From: Bacteroidales bacterium UBA6346
GTDB lineage: Bacteria > Bacteroidota > Bacteroidia > Bacteroidales > UBA932
NCBI GenBank assembly: GCA_002438905.1
Contig: DJSA01000150.1
Span: 19,049 to 31,793, forward strand
Reading direction: 5' to 3'
DNA length: 12,745 nt
The position numbers were made by a program, and so were the translations under genes. The notes under the pieces were generated by a model. The model searched no databases. It had not been told where the DNA came from and saw only the letters and a program-made list of their open reading frames with translations. Of this stretch, positions 1 through 7,728 are shown one piece after another; within the stretch, counting starts at the first letter, position 1; every line of letters begins with the position of its first letter.

Positions 1-644
1 CTGCGCAGAGCAATCTCATACGCGGCGGCATCGTCAATCGGAACGTTAAGAATCCCGGCACTCCTCTCTACTATTTTCTGTAGCGTCTGAGTGTCATAAT
101 ATTCCATAGCGCACTTTATCCCGAAACGGGCACGCAGCGGCGAAGTCAGAAGCCCGCTTCGCGTTGTTGCACCGACAAGAGTGAACGGATTGATCGACAG
201 ACGTATGGATCTTGCCCCGGGTCCCTTGTCAACCATGATGTCTATAACAAAATCCTCCATTGCCGAATAAAGATACTCTTCCACGACCGGCGAAAGCCTA
301 TGTATCTCGTCAATGAAGAGCACGTCGCCTTCCTCTAAAGAAGTCAGCAACCCGGCAAGGTCTCCAGGCTTGTCAAGCACTGGACCGGAAGTTACTTTCA
401 TATTGACTCCCAATTCATTGGCTATTATATGCGCAAGAGTCGTCTTGCCAAGACCCGGAGGTCCGTGGAAAAGGACGTGGTCGAGTGTCTCCCCTCTCAT
501 CTTAGCTGCCGCCACGAATATCTTGAGATTCTTGATTATCTTGTCCTGTCCGGAAAATTCTCCGAGATCCTGCGGTCTTATTATTCCGTCAATTTCCTTA
601 TCTTTGCCCGCGCTTACGTCGCGCGGATTAAACTCAGTTTCCAT
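1..644 (-). CDS. ruvB: Holliday junction branch migration ATPase RuvB (N-terminal part, cut by window edge)
   Basis: RuvB is the AAA+ motor of the RuvAB complex; its hexamers drive branch migration of Holliday junctions during recombinational repair. Reading the minus strand from ATG at 644 gives 214 residues before the window ends, out of roughly 340 in the family, so the C-terminal winged-helix domain is outside. Visible motifs are Walker A GPPGLGKT (residues 61-68), Walker B LFIDEIH (D112, E113), sensor 1 GATTRSG (158-164) and the arginine-finger region LRARFG (170-175). The N-terminal stretch IIRPQDLGEFSGQ (residues 21-33) matches the start of the family's conserved core. The reading frame is intact throughout. 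It is divergent from mfd, and a candidate promoter 19-51 bases upstream of the ATG would leave a very short leader. Identity is secure; only the missing 3' part is unknown. Confidence 0.96.
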   Translation of the reverse strand, partial: METEFNPRDVSAGKDKEIDGIIRPQDLGEFSGQDKIIKNLKIFVAAAKMRGETLDHVLFHGPPGLGKTTLAHIIANELGVNMKVTSGPVLDKPGDLAGLLTSLEEGDVLFIDEIHRLSPVVEEYLYSAMEDFVIDIMVDKGPGARSIRLSINPFTLVGATTRSGLLTSPLRARFGIKCAMEYYDTQTLQKIVERSAGILNVPIDDAAAYEIALR

Positions 645-662
645 TGTCAGACTAATTTGATA

Positions 663-695
663 CAAATATATATCTATTTGACCGAATTTGCCAAT
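663..695 (-). promoter_or_regulatory. Candidate Bacteroidota-type promoter of ruvB
   Basis: On the minus strand, TATATTTG (663-670) fits the -7 consensus TAnnTTTG exactly. ATTG (692-695), a partial match to the -33 TTTG element, lies 21 bases further upstream. Transcription would begin near 657, giving a leader of about a dozen bases before the ATG at 644. The box positions are read directly; the start site is inferred. Confidence 0.45.
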
Positions 696-745
696 CAGGA
701 TGCGGGACGTCCGATGACCTGAAAAAATTATTAAAAAGAAAGAAT

Positions 746-778
746 TTTGTAAATTAAAAGGATGATGATATATCTTTG
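746..778 (+). promoter_or_regulatory. Candidate Bacteroidota-type promoter reading toward mfd
   Basis: TTTG (746-749) is followed after 21 bases by TATCTTTG (771-778), a full match to the TTTG-N19-21-TAnnTTTG consensus of the Bacteroidota primary sigma factor. The start would fall near 784-786, leaving an unusually long leader of about 200 bases before mfd. The tandem GTTGATAT/GTTGATAA repeat (778-793) covers the expected start site, where an operator could sit. A nearer, weaker promoter cannot be excluded. Confidence 0.45.
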
Positions 779-793
779 TTGATATGTTGATAA
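777..793 (-). repeat. Tandem 8-bp repeat GTTGATAT/GTTGATAA (ATATCAACA/TTATCAACA on minus strand)
   Basis: Two adjacent copies occupy 778-785 and 786-793. Another perfect copy lies at 839-846, and an inverted copy (TTATCAAC) at 975-982. With the flanking base each reads as a nonamer one or two bases away from the DnaA-box consensus TTATNCACA. The positions are certain; function is unknown. Confidence 0.5.
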
Positions 794-952
794 AATCATC
801 AATAGTCGGATAATTAATATTTTACAAAAAGAAATAATGTTGATAAGCCTTTTGTTTTTAATTTTATAAATAAATCGACGAAATATTGCTTTTTTGAAAA
901 TGTCTGTGGAATATTGAATGTTGTGGGATTTCAAAAATTATTTATGATAAGA

Positions 953-984
953 TTTTAACAGGTTTTTCAACAGGTTATCAACGG
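953..984 (+). repeat. Three imperfect ~10-11-bp tandem units just upstream of mfd
   Basis: The units are TTTTAACAGG (953-962), TTTTCAACAGG (964-974) and TTATCAACGG (975-984); the octamer AACAGGTT recurs with a 12-base period (957-964, 969-976). The block ends four bases before the mfd ATG, in the translation-initiation region. It could be a protein-binding array, since TTTTCAACA and TTATCAACG are DnaA-box-like, or simply a local duplication. Confidence 0.45.
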
Positions 985-988
985 AAAA

Positions 989-3900
989 ATGGAGAAATTG
1001 TTAATAAGTCAAAGGTCGGTTGCTGAACTTTCTGATAAAATAGACAAGTCTAAAGAGGCATTTTGCAGTGGGCTGTTTCTTTCTGCTAGGTGGTTTGTTG
1101 TCTCCCAAGTTGACAGACCTGGGATAAATTTCATGGTCCTTCCGGACAGGGATTCCGCAGAGTATTGTGCATCAGATCTTTATGGCCTCATAAATGGCGA
1201 CAGGGTGTTTTTTCTTCCAGATTCAGGAAAAAAGATGGAGAAAAGTAACTACAAGTCTTCGCTCGGGGTTCAGAGAACTTCTTCCATAGGCAAGATTATG
1301 GAATACGACGGGTCCGGACAGTTGTTCTTTGTAACTTATCCGGATGCACTAGATGAAAAGATAATGAAGAGTGCGGGTGACGGTGCGGCCGTTCTCAGAA
1401 TACGAGAGGGGGATGAGTATGATAGGGAAAGTCTCATAGACAGGCTTTTCTCTATGGGATTCAATCGGGTAGATTTTGTAAGTGAACCGGGACAGTATGC
1501 TGTGCGTGGTGCTCTAATTGACATATTCTCATATTCATGGAACAATCCCTACCGAATATCTTTCTTTGGCGATGAGGTGGACGGAATCAGCGTCTTCGAC
1601 TGCAATTCGCAGTTGTCGAAGGAAAAACTCTCCGAGGTGGAGATATTCGCCGACCTTTCGTCTGAAACTGACGGGGAAGGAGAGGCTGTTTCTGTGGCGG
1701 AGCTGCTTCCTGAAGGCACGCTCGTGTGGCTGGATTCTTCGGACATGTACAAGGACCGGGATTTCTACGATGGGCTAAAAAAGTTCCGCCGAGTTTTCCT
1801 TGAAGTGCCGATTTCAGCTTCCGGAGTGTCACCGGTAAAGTTCAGCATAGCCCCGCAGCCGGTGTTCAACAAGAACTTCGAGCTTCTGACCGAGGATCTG
1901 CGCGAGAAGATAGGACTCGGCTACAGGGTCTGCATCTGCGGGGAGAAGAAATCTCAGCTTGAGCGCCTTGAGAGCATACTCATTCAGAACGAGGGATATC
2001 TTCCGGAGTTTATGCCTTCGCGCATCGTTCACAGCGGGTTTATCGATAATGAGGATAAGGTTTGCGTATACACAGATCACGAGATTTTCGACCGCTTTCA
2101 CAGGGTAAGCCTGCGTCGCACCGTGGAGAAAAGCGAGCAGTTGACAATCAATGACTTGACTTCCTTTGCGATAGGGGACTATATCGTTCATATCGACTAT
2201 GGTGTTGGGATATTCGGCGGTCTCGTGAGGATGAAGGACGACAAGGGTAGGGTGCACGAGGTTGTGAAACTTATATATAAGGATAACGATGTCGTGTTTG
2301 TTTCCGTCCATGCCCTGCATAAGATTTCGCGCTACCGCTCCAAGGACAGCGAGCCTCCGAAAATCTACAAGCTCGGCTCGAAGACATGGCAGACGCTCAA
2401 GTCCAGTGCGAAGAAGAAGGTCAAGGACATTGCCAAAGACCTTATAAAGCTGTACGCCAAGAGACGTGCATCGAAGGGCTTCGCGTTTTCTCCGGACACG
2501 TTCCTCCAGACGGAACTAGAGTCTTCATTTATGTACGAGGACACACCGGACCAAGAAAAGGCTGTTCAGGCGGTCAAGAGGGATATGGAGGACAGTTGTC
2601 CTATGGACAGGCTTGTCTGTGGTGATGTGGGATTCGGAAAGACCGAGGTGGCAATCCGAGCGGCATTCAAGGCTGCCACGGACGGCAAGCAGGTGGCGGT
2701 GCTCGTGCCCACGACCATACTCGCGCTCCAGCACTATAAGACGTTTTCCTCTCGTCTCAAGGATTTCCCGTGCAATATAGAGTTTGTCAGCAGGCTACGT
2801 ACCGCAAAGGAAATCAGTGATATACGCCAGAGGCTCAAGAGCGGGGCTATAGACATACTCATAGGAACTCACAAGATTCTCGGCTCGGCTTTCGAGTTCA
2901 AGGATTTGGGACTGCTCATCATCGACGAAGAGCAGAAGTTCGGAGTCGGCGCAAAGGAAAAACTTCGTCAACTGAAAGAGTCTGTGGATACCCTTACGCT
3001 TACAGCCACGCCTATTCCTCGTACCCTTCAGTTCTCGCTTCTCGGTGCGCGCGACCTCTCCATAATTTCAACCCCTCCGCCCAACAGGATTCCGGTACAG
3101 ACGGAAATAATGCTCTTTGACGGCGATGAAATCCGCAAAATTATAAACTATGAGCTCAACCGCGGCGGTCAGGTTTTCTTCCTTCATAATAAGGTTGAGG
3201 AACTCCAGTCTATCTACGACATTCTGCACAGACTCGTTCCTGACATGAAAATATGCATCGCACATGGTCAGATGGAGGCTAAACAGTTGGAGGATAGGAT
3301 ACTTGACTTTATGGCAGGCGACTACGATATGCTTCTCTGCACGACCATCATCGAGAATGGGCTCGATATTCCGAACGCCAATACTATCATTATTAACCAG
3401 GCGCAGAACATCGGTCTGAGCGACCTGCACCAGTTGCGCGGTCGCGTCGGGCGTTCCAACCGCCGTGCGTTTTGCTATCTGATTGTCCCTCCGCTCGTTT
3501 CCATCACCGAAGACGCACGTCGTCGCCTCAAGGCCATAGAGTCGTTCTCCGATCTCGGCAGCGGCTTCAACATCGCCATGCAGGATCTTGACATCCGAGG
3601 CGCGGGCAACCTTCTCGGGGCGGAACAGAGCGGATTTATCACCGACATGGGCTTCGAGACCTACCAGAAGATTCTCTCTGAGGCCATGGAGGAACTTGGT
3701 GTGGAGACGGGGCTCACCTCGCGCAACGTGAGCGAGTCTTATGTCTCGGATTGTACGATAGAGACGGATCAGGTTGCCCTCATTCCTGATTCCTACATAA
3801 ACATGACGGCGGAGAAGATCCGTATCTACAAGGAACTCGACTCGATGACTTCGGACGAGGGCATAGAGAAGATGAAGTCACAGCTCAGCGACCGTTTCGG

Positions 3901-4192
3901 ACCGCTACCACCTGAACTTGAAAGCCTTATGGAGATTGTCCGAATCAGACATCTCGGAGAGAAACTCGGTTTTGAAAAAATAATTATAAAGAACGGCATA
4001 ATGATAGCTTTCTTTATATCAAATCCTCTTTCACAATACTATAAGTCCAAGGTATTTCAGCGCGTGCTTGAAAAACTCAATGAAAACCAGAAACTTTTCG
4101 ATCTTAAGCAGAACAACGACAAACTGCGGGTAGTCTCCCGCAACGTTCCTGACCTCTTTGAGGCCTACTCCCGTCTTTCACTTCTGAAGTAG
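989..4192 (+). CDS. mfd: Transcription-repair coupling factor Mfd
   Basis: Mfd is a superfamily 2 translocase that pushes or removes RNA polymerase stalled at DNA lesions and recruits UvrA for nucleotide excision repair. The product is 1067 residues, slightly shorter than the ~1100-1150 usual for the family. It has a UvrB-like N-terminal module (roughly residues 1-330), an RNA-polymerase-interacting CarD-like domain beginning near residue 385 (GDYIVHIDYGVG), and the two RecA-like motor lobes. Visible motor motifs are Walker A GDVGFGKT (545-552), DEEQ box (646-649), TATPIPRTL (672-680) and motif VI QLRGRVGRS (815-823). A C-terminal autoinhibitory domain follows from about 920. The DEEQ form, instead of DEEH, is in my recollection common in this phylum. 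The ATG at 989 fits the first conserved residues; no Shine-Dalgarno sequence precedes it. No hairpin terminator is evident after the stop, so read-through into coaX is possible. Confidence 0.97.
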   Translation: MEKLLISQRSVAELSDKIDKSKEAFCSGLFLSARWFVVSQVDRPGINFMVLPDRDSAEYCASDLYGLINGDRVFFLPDSGKKMEKSNYKSSLGVQRTSSIGKIMEYDGSGQLFFVTYPDALDEKIMKSAGDGAAVLRIREGDEYDRESLIDRLFSMGFNRVDFVSEPGQYAVRGALIDIFSYSWNNPYRISFFGDEVDGISVFDCNSQLSKEKLSEVEIFADLSSETDGEGEAVSVAELLPEGTLVWLDSSDMYKDRDFYDGLKKFRRVFLEVPISASGVSPVKFSIAPQPVFNKNFELLTEDLREKIGLGYRVCICGEKKSQLERLESILIQNEGYLPEFMPSRIVHSGFIDNEDKVCVYTDHEIFDRFHRVSLRRTVEKSEQLTINDLTSFAIGDYIVHIDYGVGIFGGLVRMKDDKGRVHEVVKLIYKDNDVVFVSVHALHKISRYRSKDSEPPKIYKLGSKTWQTLKSSAKKKVKDIAKDLIKLYAKRRASKGFAFSPDTFLQTELESSFMYEDTPDQEKAVQAVKRDMEDSCPMDRLVCGDVGFGKTEVAIRAAFKAATDGKQVAVLVPTTILALQHYKTFSSRLKDFPCNIEFVSRLRTAKEISDIRQRLKSGAIDILIGTHKILGSAFEFKDLGLLIIDEEQKFGVGAKEKLRQLKESVDTLTLTATPIPRTLQFSLLGARDLSIISTPPPNRIPVQTEIMLFDGDEIRKIINYELNRGGQVFFLHNKVEELQSIYDILHRLVPDMKICIAHGQMEAKQLEDRILDFMAGDYDMLLCTTIIENGLDIPNANTIIINQAQNIGLSDLHQLRGRVGRSNRRAFCYLIVPPLVSITEDARRRLKAIESFSDLGSGFNIAMQDLDIRGAGNLLGAEQSGFITDMGFETYQKILSEAMEELGVETGLTSRNVSESYVSDCTIETDQVALIPDSYINMTAEKIRIYKELDSMTSDEGIEKMKSQLSDRFGPLPPELESLMEIVRIRHLGEKLGFEKIIIKNGIMIAFFISNPLSQYYKSKVFQRVLEKLNENQKLFDLKQNNDKLRVVSRNVPDLFEAYSRLSLLK

Positions 4193-4195
4193 TTT

Positions 4196-4226
4196 TTTGA
4201 CAGATTGATGAAAATTACTAAATTTA
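4196..4226 (+). promoter_or_regulatory. Candidate promoter of the coaX envelope gene run
   Basis: TTTG (4196-4199) directly after the mfd stop codon is followed after 19 bases by TAAATTTA (4219-4226), one mismatch from TAnnTTTG. Transcription would start near 4232, about 50 bases before coaX. The spacing and -7 form (TAnnTTTA) are the same as those of the candidate tonB promoter at the right end of the window. Confidence 0.35.
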
Positions 4227-4280
4227 CCGCCCGAAAGTTGGTGATGAGGGATCTCTCGCATCATTCGAAATAAAATTGAC

Positions 4281-4997
4281 ATGAATTTGCTTATTGATGT
4301 CGGCTATACTGCGTTGAAGGCGGCATGGGCCGATGGGATAACGTTGGGAAAGACTTTCCGCTACCAAGGTGAGCGTACTGCGGAATTCATACTTGGACTT
4401 ACTGAGAAGGATAGGCCAGATGTCATGGTGGTCAGCACCGTCCGCGAGTTTTCTCCGTCCTCAGTATCCAAATTTGAAAAATGTTGCGGGAAGCTCATAC
4501 TTATAGATTCAGAGCATGGTTTCATACTTGAAGACAATTCTCTTCCATCATATCTCACACCTGACCGCGCTGCCTCGGTGATAGCTGCTCATTATCTTTT
4601 TAGAGGAAAAGGATGCACGATCTTCGACTTTGGGACGATACTCACCATTGATTTCATGGACTCCGATGGACATTATCTTGGTGGAAACATATCTTTGGGA
4701 TTCAGAACTAGGTTTAAGTCGGTAAATCGTTATTCTAAGTCTCTCCCGCTTCGAAATACGCCGGAAAATGTGGAAGTTATGGGTAATACCCTGTCTTCGT
4801 CCATCGATTCTGGTGTTGTTTTGGGTATAATCTTTGAGATAGAGGGTTACCTTGCGCGCAACTCTGAAAATATATTTATTTTTACGGGCGGGGATGCGAT
4901 TTATTTTGCAAAAAGAATGAAAAACTCCATCTTTGTAGTTTGCAATCTCGTGCTTATGGGGTTGGCGTTAATTGCTGTGCGGTATGGTGAAAGATAA
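4281..4997 (+). CDS. coaX: Type III pantothenate kinase (CoaX), divergent
   Basis: CoaX phosphorylates pantothenate with ATP, the first committed step of coenzyme A synthesis, in the cytoplasm. The 238-residue product has the right length and the acetate/sugar-kinase fold signatures: DVGYT near the N-terminus (residues 6-10, family DxGNT), PDRAA (94-98, family GxDR; D95 is the likely catalytic base), DFGTILTID (116-124, family DxGTAxTxD), the YLGGNISLGFRTRF block, and TGGDA near the C-terminus. Two normally conserved positions differ: Asn is Tyr at residue 9, and the Gly of GxDR is Thr. The frame is intact and the overall pattern is clearly CoaX, so activity is plausible but not certain. The next gene starts inside its 3' end (14-base overlap), implying translational coupling. 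No Shine-Dalgarno sequence is visible. Confidence 0.88.
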   Translation: MNLLIDVGYTALKAAWADGITLGKTFRYQGERTAEFILGLTEKDRPDVMVVSTVREFSPSSVSKFEKCCGKLILIDSEHGFILEDNSLPSYLTPDRAASVIAAHYLFRGKGCTIFDFGTILTIDFMDSDGHYLGGNISLGFRTRFKSVNRYSKSLPLRNTPENVEVMGNTLSSSIDSGVVLGIIFEIEGYLARNSENIFIFTGGDAIYFAKRMKNSIFVVCNLVLMGLALIAVRYGER

Positions 4998-6321
4998 TTT
5001 AATTAAGTTTATTATGGCTGCGGTGCTATTGCTCTCGGCTGTCTGCGCATCTGCACAGACTTCGACAGATGGTACATACGGCTCGTTCTCACCATATTCC
5101 ATCTATGGCGTGGGGGAAATTGCAAAGGGAGGAACTGCGCATTCCAGAAGTATGGGCGGCGTAGGCATAGCTTCGCGGAATAGGAGATTCATCAATGTCT
5201 CCAACCCTGCTGCGGTTGCCGTGCGTGACACTTTGGCCTTTATGGCAGATTTCAGTCTTTATGAGGATAATAAGATTTATGCGCAGGGAAGCAAGAGAGG
5301 AGTGGAGAACACATTCAATATCAATGATATAGTTTTGTCTTTTCCTATATGGAGGTCTTCAGCTTTCCTTGTCGGTCTCTCACCTTTCAGTGATGTAGGT
5401 TACAACTTTTCATCGAAAGAGCAGTCCGACAAACTTTTGGGACATGTAGGAAATATAACCTACGATTCCTATGGCGAAGGGAGTCTTTATCAACTTTATG
5501 CCTCAGCCGGAGCGACTTTCTGGAAGCGACTTTCTATAGGTGCTGAGTTTATCTATTATTTCGGAAACCTTGACAGAAATTCAAACGAAACATTTGATAA
5601 TTCAACTTATAGGTCAATAGCTTATGGAACGAGGTTGAACCTCAGGGGATTTACAGGGAAATTCGGGGTTCAGTATGATCAGAAGCTTTCACCTACAATG
5701 TCGATGACCGTTGGCGCAACCTATAGGCTCGGCACGAACCTCCGCGGGTATGAAAACCATTTCGCCTACGCGAGTCAGTCGAGTGTGATAGATACTTTGA
5801 AATCAATGACTTATACCGATACTCTTTCACATTCCTCAAATGCTCCGCGCATCGCCGATGAACTTGGGGTAGGAATTTCACTCCGGGGAAGCGATAGGTG
5901 GTCGGTGGAATTCAATTATCTCCGTTCTGATTGGCGTAAGTCGAATTTCGAGTCTCGAAAGGGCTTTGCTGCAACGGGAAAGGCTAATTTCTCATCTTCT
6001 GTCTCGCAGTCTTTCAGAGCAGGTTTTGAATTCGTTCCGAACAGAAACGACATTCGCTACTACATGAAGCGCTGCGCTTATAGCGGTGGTGTTTATTATG
6101 ACCGAGACTATTTTATGATGAACGGGAATCATGTGGATTCGTATGGAATAACTCTCGGAATCACGCTTCCTGTATTCAGATGGTACAACGGAATATCGCT
6201 CGGAGTTGACATGGGACGGCGAGGCTCATCTAAAGGAATGATGATAAGCGAAACGTATTTTAAATTTGTGGTGGGTTTCAACATTCATGATATATGGTTC
6301 CAGAAACCTAAGTATAATTAG
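4984..6321 (+). CDS. Predicted outer-membrane beta-barrel protein, FadL/PorV-like, function unknown
   Basis: The 445-residue product begins with a signal peptide (hydrophobic FIMAAVLLLSAVCASA, cleavage expected before QTS). It continues with SMGGVGIASRNRRFINVSNPAA (around residues 55-76), which resembles the GMGG...NPA signature near the N-terminus of FadL/OmpP1 and PorV-type barrels. The rest alternates polar and aromatic residues as in transmembrane beta-strands, and the last strand FKFVVGFNIHDIWF is typical of barrel ends. I chose ATG 4984, which overlaps coaX by 14 bases; an upstream TTG at 4972 would give an unlikely charged-poor extension. Position in an envelope gene run next to a TPR protein and LptC suggests a role in outer-membrane transport or assembly, but the substrate is unknown. 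The barrel assignment is inferred from sequence pattern. Confidence 0.72.
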   Translation: MVKDNLIKFIMAAVLLLSAVCASAQTSTDGTYGSFSPYSIYGVGEIAKGGTAHSRSMGGVGIASRNRRFINVSNPAAVAVRDTLAFMADFSLYEDNKIYAQGSKRGVENTFNINDIVLSFPIWRSSAFLVGLSPFSDVGYNFSSKEQSDKLLGHVGNITYDSYGEGSLYQLYASAGATFWKRLSIGAEFIYYFGNLDRNSNETFDNSTYRSIAYGTRLNLRGFTGKFGVQYDQKLSPTMSMTVGATYRLGTNLRGYENHFAYASQSSVIDTLKSMTYTDTLSHSSNAPRIADELGVGISLRGSDRWSVEFNYLRSDWRKSNFESRKGFAATGKANFSSSVSQSFRAGFEFVPNRNDIRYYMKRCAYSGGVYYDRDYFMMNGNHVDSYGITLGITLPVFRWYNGISLGVDMGRRGSSKGMMISETYFKFVVGFNIHDIWFQKPKYN

Positions 6322-6368
6322 TGGTGGCATAAGAAAATATAATTTTGAAAAGATTAAGAATTATTGAT

Positions 6369-7694
6369 ATGAAAAGGATTATCACTCTGTTGTTTACAGT
6401 GCTGATGGCGGGGATGGGGACAGCCCTGCTCGCACAAGGAAAGTATGGTGCCGACAGCGCCAACTGCATCAAGTATCTTTCTTATTATCAGGAATATTAC
6501 AAACAAAAGAACTACAACGATGCCACACCTAACTGGCGCAAGGCATATAAGGCTTGTCCTCCTACGGCAAATCAGAATATGCTGATAAATGGAACTGCCA
6601 TCGTACGACGTCTGATTTCCCAAAATTCGAAGAACTCCATCTATAAGGAGGAACTCATCGACACTCTGCTTACCCTTCATGATCAGAGGGCTGAGTATTA
6701 TCCTAAATATGCTGTCACAGCCCTTAACAACAAAGGACTTGACCTTGTGAATTACGTCAAGGGTGACGATCAGAAGCTTTTCGATGGACTTTCTGAGATA
6801 ATAGAGAAGAATGGTGTTAAGACAAAACCGAGCATATATCTTTTCAATCTCAACGCTGCCGTTGAACTCTACAAATCCGGTGTATTGAATGAGGAGCAGG
6901 TGATAGCGGTTTATGAGAAATCTGTGGAGAATCTTGAGAACACTCCTTGCAAGAATGAAAAGGAAAAGTCAGATGTGGACAAGGTTACCGAAGATATAGA
7001 GAATATCTTCATTCAGAGCAAAGTGGCTTCAACCGAGAGTCTGGTTGCTCTTTTCACACCGCGTTTCGAGGCTGATCCGGATAACCTTCAGCTAGCTAAG
7101 AACATCGTCAACATGCTCAGCAAGACGGAAGATGGCGCCGACACCGATCTTTTCCTCAGTGCCGTCAACACCATGAATAGGCTCGAACCATCTTATCAGT
7201 CAGCTTACTACCTCTACAAGCTTTACTCTTCAAGAGGCAATGTGGACGAAGCTATAAAGTACATGGAAGAGGCAATAGCCTACCCCGAGTCAGATGACAA
7301 GACTGATGCTTCCTACAACTATGAACTCGCTACCTACTGCTACAAGAGTGGCCACTCTGCGAGGGCATTCACCAGCGCGCAAAAGGCAGCTGAGCTTGAT
7401 TCCGAATTTGCCGGAAAATCCTATATGCTGATAGGAACCATATGGGGTTCACAGGTTTGCAAGGGAAATGAAATAGAGTCACGGGCGCCTTATTGGGTTG
7501 CGGTAGACTATATGATTAAGGCAAAGAATGCTGATGAGAGTCTTGCTGCTGAGGCCAATGACATGATTGCACAGTATAGCAAGTATTTCCCTCAGAAAGC
7601 CGAGGCTTTCATGTATGACCTTCTTGACGGACAGTCCTATACTGTTAACTGCGGGGGAATGCGGGCTGTGACAACTGTCAGGACTCAGAACTAA
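6369..7694 (+). CDS. Secreted tetratricopeptide-repeat protein
   Basis: The 441-residue product has an N-terminal signal peptide (MKRIITLLFTVLMAGMGTALLA, cleavage near residue 22), so it is probably periplasmic or attached to the inner face of the outer membrane. The mature part is helical. TPR-like helix pairs show in SYYQEYYKQKNYNDATPNWRKAYKACP near the N-terminus, in YYLYKLYSSRGNVDEAIKYMEEAI and in YELATYCYKSGHSARAFTSAQKAAELD toward the C-terminus. TPR arrays bind partner proteins; the partner is likely to be another envelope protein encoded nearby. ATG 6369 is preferred over the upstream in-frame TTG 6345 because it directly begins the signal peptide. It lies 47 bases after the barrel gene. 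No enzymatic motif is seen, and the function is not known to me. Confidence 0.78.
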   Translation: MKRIITLLFTVLMAGMGTALLAQGKYGADSANCIKYLSYYQEYYKQKNYNDATPNWRKAYKACPPTANQNMLINGTAIVRRLISQNSKNSIYKEELIDTLLTLHDQRAEYYPKYAVTALNNKGLDLVNYVKGDDQKLFDGLSEIIEKNGVKTKPSIYLFNLNAAVELYKSGVLNEEQVIAVYEKSVENLENTPCKNEKEKSDVDKVTEDIENIFIQSKVASTESLVALFTPRFEADPDNLQLAKNIVNMLSKTEDGADTDLFLSAVNTMNRLEPSYQSAYYLYKLYSSRGNVDEAIKYMEEAIAYPESDDKTDASYNYELATYCYKSGHSARAFTSAQKAAELDSEFAGKSYMLIGTIWGSQVCKGNEIESRAPYWVAVDYMIKAKNADESLAAEANDMIAQYSKYFPQKAEAFMYDLLDGQSYTVNCGGMRAVTTVRTQN

Positions 7695-7728
7695 CGTTTT
7701 CTTGACTTTGAAAGGAATCGGAAATATA

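Larger units (their letters stand above)
645..988. other. AT-rich divergent intergenic region between ruvB and mfd
   Basis: This 344-base gap is markedly richer in A and T than the flanking genes. It holds candidate promoters pointing both ways, tandem and inverted copies of GTTGATAA, and a triple imperfect repeat just before the mfd start. A 67-codon minus-strand frame (731-934) exists but is lysine/isoleucine-rich, as expected of random AT-rich DNA, and resembles nothing I know. I see no tRNA or other known RNA gene. Its role is most simply the control region of the two repair genes; a replication-origin role is considered in the findings. Confidence 0.7.

Noticed and set aside
313..722. 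Two plus-strand frames of 115 and 97 codons
   Set aside because: They lie antisense to the clear ruvB coding frame, which has all RuvB motifs; Ser/Pro/Arg-rich translations are typical of shadows.
731..934. 67-codon minus-strand frame between ruvB and mfd
   Set aside because: Composition (Ile, Lys, Leu, Tyr) is that of random AT-rich DNA; it overlaps the repeat and promoter region and shows no domain.
1829..2320. 163-codon minus-strand frame inside mfd
   Set aside because: Antisense to an intact, well-conserved mfd frame; no recognisable protein features.
4235..4268. Possible hairpin (GATGAGGGA / TCTCGCATC) between mfd and coaX as mfd terminator
   Set aside because: Arms are imperfectly matched and no T-tract follows.
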